A stretch of 64,000 bases of DNA from NCBI GenBank assembly GCA_037179385.1, contig CM074184.1, positions 15,890,001 through 15,954,000 of the forward strand. The letters are read 5' to 3'. The translations under genes were made by a program, and so were the position numbers. Source of the DNA: Holothuria scabra (taxonomy: Eukaryota > Echinodermata > Holothuroidea > Aspidochirotida > Holothuriidae). This document shows, piece by piece, positions 59,397-64,000 of this stretch. Under the pieces are notes generated by a model. That model saw only the letters and a list, made by a program, of their open reading frames with translations, was not told the origin of the DNA and made no database searches. The first letter of the stretch is position 1. Each line of letters starts with the position of its first letter.

Positions 59397-60635
59397 TTTT
59401 GCAACACTGAATAAACCTCTAACTGAGGTGTATGAAGTCATTATCAGTAGGCTTCAGAACTAATGTGTGTATGAAACGTAAATAATGGTACCGCTGCCTC
59501 TCAATATGACAACTGTAGTTATCTAGAACAATAGATCAGCTATGATCTCTACTGAATGCTAAGAAATGATCATTCCTGTGTTCTCGACAAAACTTCATGT
59601 TGGGGTTACGCTTGTCGGAGTGTGGACATTGCCATGTCTCCTTGACATAGAGTTTATTTAGGGTTTTCGTACAAGACATGAGGTACTCCCACAATCCATA
59701 GCTGGTTGGGTTTGTGCACATGTGCTCATTCTCTTCTAATTTCAGTCGACAGCGGGGCCTGTATCTCTCTGGCCTAGAGCTGGTCGTAAGAGCAGTTATT
59801 TGGTGAGTTTAGTCCTTAAGATTCATAATTAACCTTTACCATGAATCTACTTTGCCCTTTGAGGCATATTTTGGGTGGATGTAGTGTATTTTTTCCCAGC
59901 AAATAAGTTACGTCGGATAGTTTGGGCCCTAGGGGTGTAGGCTTTGAGAATTCACGTCTACTTATCCTTAGATTGTGATAGGTTACCTTATATTGTCAAC
60001 TATGTGTATGCTCAATCACACCGAGAACTTCTCTTTTTCAGTGGCACTTGTCATGTTTACTTAGGCAGGTAACTCTTAAAGTTGGTGGTGCTGTTTTTGT
60101 TTACTTTTGGCAATGAGCTTAGGCTCACTGAATGCCATTTCATTGTTGTTAGTCTACGTTAACTATAACGTTTACATTTAGACATTGAGGGTTCACTATT
60201 ATGTTTGGTAGCTGACCCCTTGTTGTACTGTGTGAAGATGAAACTTAGGGAGCTTGAAGCAATTAATTGTCCCTTATCTTTGTAAGTGTTTAGGACTTTT
60301 GTATCTCTCTGGGAGTTATTCTTACTTGTAAAATTGCATGTTTCTCATTGTTTTACAGTTGTGGAGTTTCTTCCAGAGGTACTCTTTTTTTAAGTTTAGG
60401 TTGCGTAGAGTAACTCTTGCTTATTCTTTAGTGAAGCTGAACACTTCGCTTATAGTTTCACCTTGTCAGTTGTTGATTCCAGCCAGCTATAAATCAGCAA
60501 TACATCAGATTGATCATTCAGTTCTTAATAACATAGACGATAGTCTTTTCATTATTTGTGTCCTGTCGCTTTTGAGTATTCAAGTTAGAACTTTCATCGA
60601 AAACCTGGGTCACACTTGATCCACAACACACTCAC

Positions 60636-60734
60636 CACTTATTTCGTGATTTCCATCAAGTGTAACAACAGTCCAAGAATATTCCAGTAAATCAACTCCA
60701 TCAACTAGTCCTGTCACGTTCAAATCACCGAACA
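60636..60734 (-). CDS. EAR/module protein, exon T2: module
   Basis: Acceptor tttcatttttcag, phase 1; donor TAAGTG|gtgagt, phase 1; 99 nt, the smallest internal exon. It encodes FGDLNVTGLVDGVDLLEYSW and TVVTLDGNHEIS. Core VDGVDL; NVT sequon. Symmetric phases mean it could be skipped without a frameshift. Confidence 0.92.
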
Positions 60735-61315
60735 CTGAAAAATGAAAAAAAGTCAATGAAAGGTATTGTTCCTACTAAAATTAAAAAATTGGAACTCATT
60801 TTAGGAGAACTCCATCAACATTCCACAATTAAATATCTCTCATAAGCCCTTAAAGAAATAACTTTTCAATTACGAATATAGTGCAAACATTTAAAGCTGA
60901 CTCAATCTTAATTGCTAAAAAAACATTGTCTACAATAAAGTGTATACAATGCCATGATTGTACAAAAAACAAGTAACAAATAGTGCAATTCAGGCACAAC
61001 TTTCATGCCTTTCACATTCATAACATGATACTGGAACCATCCAGTAAATGATCAGCTCATTTGCAATGATACTCATGATGTCAATAATTGAGCAGAACCT
61101 GAACTTGAAAAAAAGTCTAAGATGTGGCAATAATTTTTAAAACCCCTTCACAAAATGTGCTACTGTGCTGCTTTTATCTTTCCACTAACAATTTTCCCTT
61201 CCCTTAGATTTTAGAATAATTTTACTGACTAAAACATTTCTGACTTTAATATTTTGTCACAAAAGGCTACAATTCTACACATCCTGCAAAATATAAAATA
61301 TAAAAAAGGCCTTAC

Positions 61316-61489
61316 ACGTTAAAGTTCCAAAATACTTTTCACCATCAATCCATATGTTTGTGTTGTCTTGAACAGCATTCTGAAAGAAATGGTCAACATC
61401 TTCCCCTTGGAGTGTTCCATTAACTCGTAGGTTGGTTGTATTGACATCATCATGAAATATCAAACTGACAGTGGTAAAGATCTTCTTAC
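61316..61489 (-). CDS. EAR/module protein, exon T1 (first exon found; N-terminus outside window)
   Basis: Acceptor tctgctgactttgcag, phase 1; donor TAACGT|gtaagg, phase 1; 174 nt. It encodes KKIFTTVSLIFHDDVNTTNL, RVNGTLQGEDVDHFFQNAVQ and IWIDGEKYFGTLT. The start strand KKIF needs a preceding Gly-type codon, which fits the T-G-K-K motif of other modules. A second acceptor 25 nt further in (actgtcag) leaves the wrong phase and was set aside. Signal peptide and upstream domains must lie beyond 64000 or in exons I failed to see between 61490 and 64000. Confidence 0.88.
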
Positions 61490-61624
61490 CTGCAAAGTCA
61501 GCAGAGTTAAAATGGTCATCACCCCTTCTTTTGTTTGTTTTTTTTACAATACCTTATACTCACTTCCTAAGAGAATGGGTTGCAAAACAGCCTGTGCAAT
61601 AAATGGAAGAATTTTCAAGTTCTT

Positions 61625-61770
61625 GCTTAGTTAGTTAGTACAAAGGCCCAGTTTCTAATCAATTGGTTTATTGTCGAACTGGTCATAGTCTTCTTTCCAG
61701 TTGCAGCTCACTGGCTTGTTTTCCCTAGTTCATTGCTTATGCTGATCACAAAGCACAATGGCAGCAAGGT
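61625..61770 (-). repeat. SINE body fragment, inverted
   Basis: Reads on the - strand as the 3' body of the SINE at 39006: the complement of CCAGTTTC, CAATTGG, TTTCCAGTTG and CACAATGGCAGCAAGGTTC in matching order. The tRNA-like head is missing. Confidence 0.55.
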
Positions 61771-61974
61771 TCACTTTTCAGTCTGTTCAATATGTTCTTT
61801 TTTTATTGTTTGCATTTTTAATGAGCAAATATTGGAACAATCCAAATCAAAGTTGCAAATATCACTGCTCAAGGATGAATTGTCATGAAAATAATCCCTC
61901 TTGGAAAGGCAGGCTTTGATCAAAGTTTCATCACCCTCAGTCAATGGGTGAGGTTAAGCTAGAGTTCTATTGCC

Positions 61975-62192
61975 CAGTTTCAAACCAGTTGGCTTAATTA
62001 AATCAAGTGAACCACAGCCTTTTTTCCAGTTGTGGATCGCTGCCTTGTTTTCTCTACTCCTTTGCTTATACTGAGCACCAAGTAAATGGCAGTAGGTTCC
62101 GTTTTCAGGTCTTCAGTATGACACCCGAAGGACTCAAACTCTTGACCTCCCACCTGCAAGTCTGATGCTCCAACCTTAGTCAATGGGAGCCA
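61975..62192 (-). repeat. tRNA-derived SINE, inverted copy
   Basis: On the - strand it begins with a decayed tRNA-like head (TTGGAGCATCAGACTTGCAG, then GTCAAGAGTTTGAGTCC where box B should be). It continues into CATACTGAAGACCTG and AACCTACTGCCATTTACTTG, matching the body of the SINE at 39006. Confidence 0.65.
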
Positions 62193-62289
62193 ATACTATC
62201 AGTTATAGGTATGTCCTTTCTATTTTGTTTAAATTCAATTAGAAATGAAGAGCCTGATCTTTAGAATGACAGTTCTTACTACCAGAAAG

Positions 62290-62630
62290 CAGTGTTGTAA
62301 TCAAGTCACAAGGAGTCCAGTCTCGAGTCACCTCAAGTCTTTAGCAATTTTAGTCGAGTCGAGTCATGTTGAGTCTTCCCTCAGCTCCAAGTTGAGTCAC
62401 TTTTGAGTCTTTCCAAAGCTTGTTGTCTTGTGACTCAAGTCACCTCAGTCAGAATGTGTTTATTTTCTTTGAGTCACTCCAAGTCACCTAGTTACCTGAG
62501 GTCCAGGTTGATCTTTTGCAAATGCAGTCCTTTGGTAAGAGAGTGCACACTTTTTTGGAGGACGGGGGGGGGGGGTTTAAGATGGTGTCCACACTTGTAG
62601 TTTCAAGTGAAATTTGACTTCACAACCCTA
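62290..62630. repeat. GAGTC-rich dispersed repeat
   Basis: Begins CAGTGTTGTAATCAAGTCAC, then many AGTC/GAGTC words (GTCGAGTCGAGTCATG), a G run at 62565-62575, and ends near TTTGACTTCACAACCCTA, a weak mirror of the start. A similar GAGTC-rich stretch is at 63515-63586. Probably a MITE family; no coding sequence. Confidence 0.45.
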
Positions 62631-63193
62631 AATAAGATTGGAATACACACATTATCTATAAGTTAGTACTATATTAATCTTTACAAATTGAGCAGTGACA
62701 TAATTCATCTAATAATATGTTTGTCATACAAGAACACTCAGAAGTCAGATATAATCAAATACCTTAACTCCTACACTACATTATAGAGCCATTATTGCTT
62801 CTCAAGCTATACATGTACAACACAAACTAGGCAGCATGCTTCCGTACATAACATACCTCATCAAACAGACCTACAGTATACCCTATTATTAATTTTGCTG
62901 CGAACATATAAACATCATTGCTACCAGTTACATGACACTAAGGCCCCAATGTTACGTAAACAAGTGTTAATGATAATAGGCTAAGCTGTGGTTCATCAGC
63001 AGCCAAAGGTGTTCCCGTAAACAAACTGATTTCATTAACCTAAATCCTCAATACCAATAACAGATATTACCAGCTGAATAGGCCTAACGTACATGGAAAT
63101 GAAAATTTGTTTGTCACACCTTCAGCTACTTCAAGTCAAAATGCCACAAACTAGTACAGAGGCGAGGGAATTCGGTCATCTATCAGGCTCTAC

Positions 63194-63276
63194 ATACTAC
63201 GCTCCATTGGTACTTTGCTTCCTGTAGTAGTATTCGCAGCGTAGTCTATAGTATAAGACTCTATGGAGCGTAGTAT
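63194..63276. repeat. Short inverted repeat (14-bp arms, 55-base loop)
   Basis: ATACTACGCTCCAT at 63194-63207 and ATGGAGCGTAGTAT at 63263-63276 pair perfectly. Confidence 0.7.
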
Positions 63277-63586
63277 ACTTGGCTAGGCACTGAGGGCTAG
63301 GGAAATCTTAATGTTTACATTGGCACCGTACCACTAGACCTACACTCAGGGCACTCAGCTTCAAGAAGTTTGTTGTACGGTTATCCCATAAAATTGCCGG
63401 TGCTACACATGTTCAGCAGAGCTGTAAGTTAGGATCCCCTACGTACAGATAGAAACTGGATAAAGCAGATGATGAAAACAAATTTTAGTTTCTGTTTTAT
63501 TACTGTCGGGTGTTACTTGAGTCACATAAGGGAAGACAAGTCAATTTGAGTCATTGTGGGCAACAACTTCAGTCAAGTCGAGTCAT

Positions 63587-63611
63587 TATTGTAGTGCGCC
63601 GCACTACAATA
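63587..63611. repeat. Near-perfect palindrome (12-bp arms, 1-base centre)
   Basis: TATTGTAGTGCG, a central C, then CGCACTACAATA. It sits at the right edge of the GAGTC-rich stretch and may be its terminus. Confidence 0.75.
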
Positions 63612-64000
63612 TTGGCATTTACTGGCCGACTGACAATTTCTTTTGTGAAGCCTGTTATGGCCCACAACTCATTTCCCTGCGCATACCGTAACTTAGTTCG
63701 TACAAATATCCATGCTCTACCCTTTAACAATAGCAGTAAGTGCAATCTGTGGCCGTCTTTAAACAAAAATCAACTTCAGAAAAGCAAATACCACACTTAC
63801 AAGGCTGATTTAAGGAGTTAGCTTCATGAAAGAGCATTGCGGATAAATTTCCAGAAAACGCGATGTAATGTGGTTCGGCCTTTTCACACTGAAGTGATAA
63901 GCCTGGAGAATCAATCGCTGCTTCCAAATTGGCATACGTAACACGGCGCCATTGCGTCCACTATCGTTGAACAGTATCAAGACGTTATGTACAGTATCTT

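Larger units (their letters stand above)
56382..60635 (-). other. Intron T2-T3 (4.25 kb)
   Basis: Holds the inverted AGGTCA array, the 502-bp hAT-like element and the perfect hairpin, all listed separately. 59530-60600 on the + strand shows open frames up to 93 codons, without motifs or splice context; I call no gene there. Confidence 0.55.
61490..64000. other. Upstream part of the EAR gene's intron or flank; repeats only
   Basis: I find no exon with both splice sites and a module pattern. The stretch holds SINE remnants, a GAGTC-rich element and two short inverted repeats. An open - strand frame at 63724-63927 contains several Cys and a gtaagt site but lacks an acceptor or a clear start and is not called. 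Confidence 0.45.

Noticed and set aside
60338..60619. 93-codon + strand frame as a separate gene in the T2-T3 intron
   Set aside because: No motif, codon pattern or splice context; overlaps ordinary intronic sequence.
61316..61464. Shorter version of exon T1 using the acceptor actgtcag
   Set aside because: It leaves the wrong phase and removes the KKIF strand that matches other modules.
63724..63927. Cys-containing - strand frame with a gtaagt site as the upstream exon of the EAR gene
   Set aside because: No acceptor or start with proper context; the product would not fit the T-G-K-K pattern expected before exon T1.

Overview
The window is a piece of an animal nuclear genome. Short exons are separated by long introns, splice sites are GT-AG, and roughly half of the sequence is recognisable repeat debris. 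The arrays of AGGTCAAAGGTCA-bearing repeats, the MITE load and the family content (an EAR-repeat protein with many added beta-type repeats) suggest a marine invertebrate deuterostome, most likely an echinoderm. That is an inference of moderate confidence; no rRNA, mitochondrial or histone marker is present to fix it.

Two protein genes can be supported, and they converge. (1) On the + strand, two coding exons (10388-11019 and 20588-20687) join in phase across a 9.6 kb intron. They encode a ~243-residue, two-pass membrane protein with a Gly-rich N-terminus and a C-terminal tail carrying PSAP and PPSY motifs. I do not recognise the family. (2) On the - strand, sixteen exons between 61489 and 28574 join in perfect phase at all fifteen junctions. 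They encode the last ~1003 residues of a large, probably extracellular protein. Its N-terminal ~600 residues are about a dozen copies of a ~50-residue module ending in a V-[ND]-x-[VI]-D-[LI] core. Its C-terminal ~300 residues are seven EAR (EPTP) repeats, the number that makes a seven-bladed propeller in LGI and TSPEAR proteins. The 5' end lies beyond position 64000.

Layout: 1-10346 has no supported coding sequence and holds several MITE and foldback elements. 10347-20687 is the small membrane-protein gene; its intron holds a foldback element and an AGGTCA-type array interrupted by a 1.16 kb hAT-like insertion (perfect 8-bp target duplication) and a 2.2 kb TIR element. 20688-28573 is the shared 3' zone of the two convergent genes and contains a second AGGTCA-array element with 11-bp terminal inverted repeats. 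28574-61489 is the EAR gene. Its introns contain hAT-like MITEs, a tRNA-derived SINE nested in an older MITE, minisatellites, a G-run tract, a 1.7 kb TIR element, two inverted AGGTCA arrays, and a perfect 26-bp-arm hairpin. 61490-64000 holds SINE and GAGTC-rich repeat remnants and no confident exon.

The two genes do not obviously act in one pathway. The first looks like a membrane adaptor for NEDD4-type ligases and/or TSG101. The second looks like a secreted or cell-surface adhesion-type protein. The most notable observations are the module array fused to a complete EAR propeller, the paired PSAP/PPSY motifs in one short terminal exon, the 2.2 kb element carrying six GTGACGTACGGGAC-type sites, and the perfect hairpin at 59335-59396.
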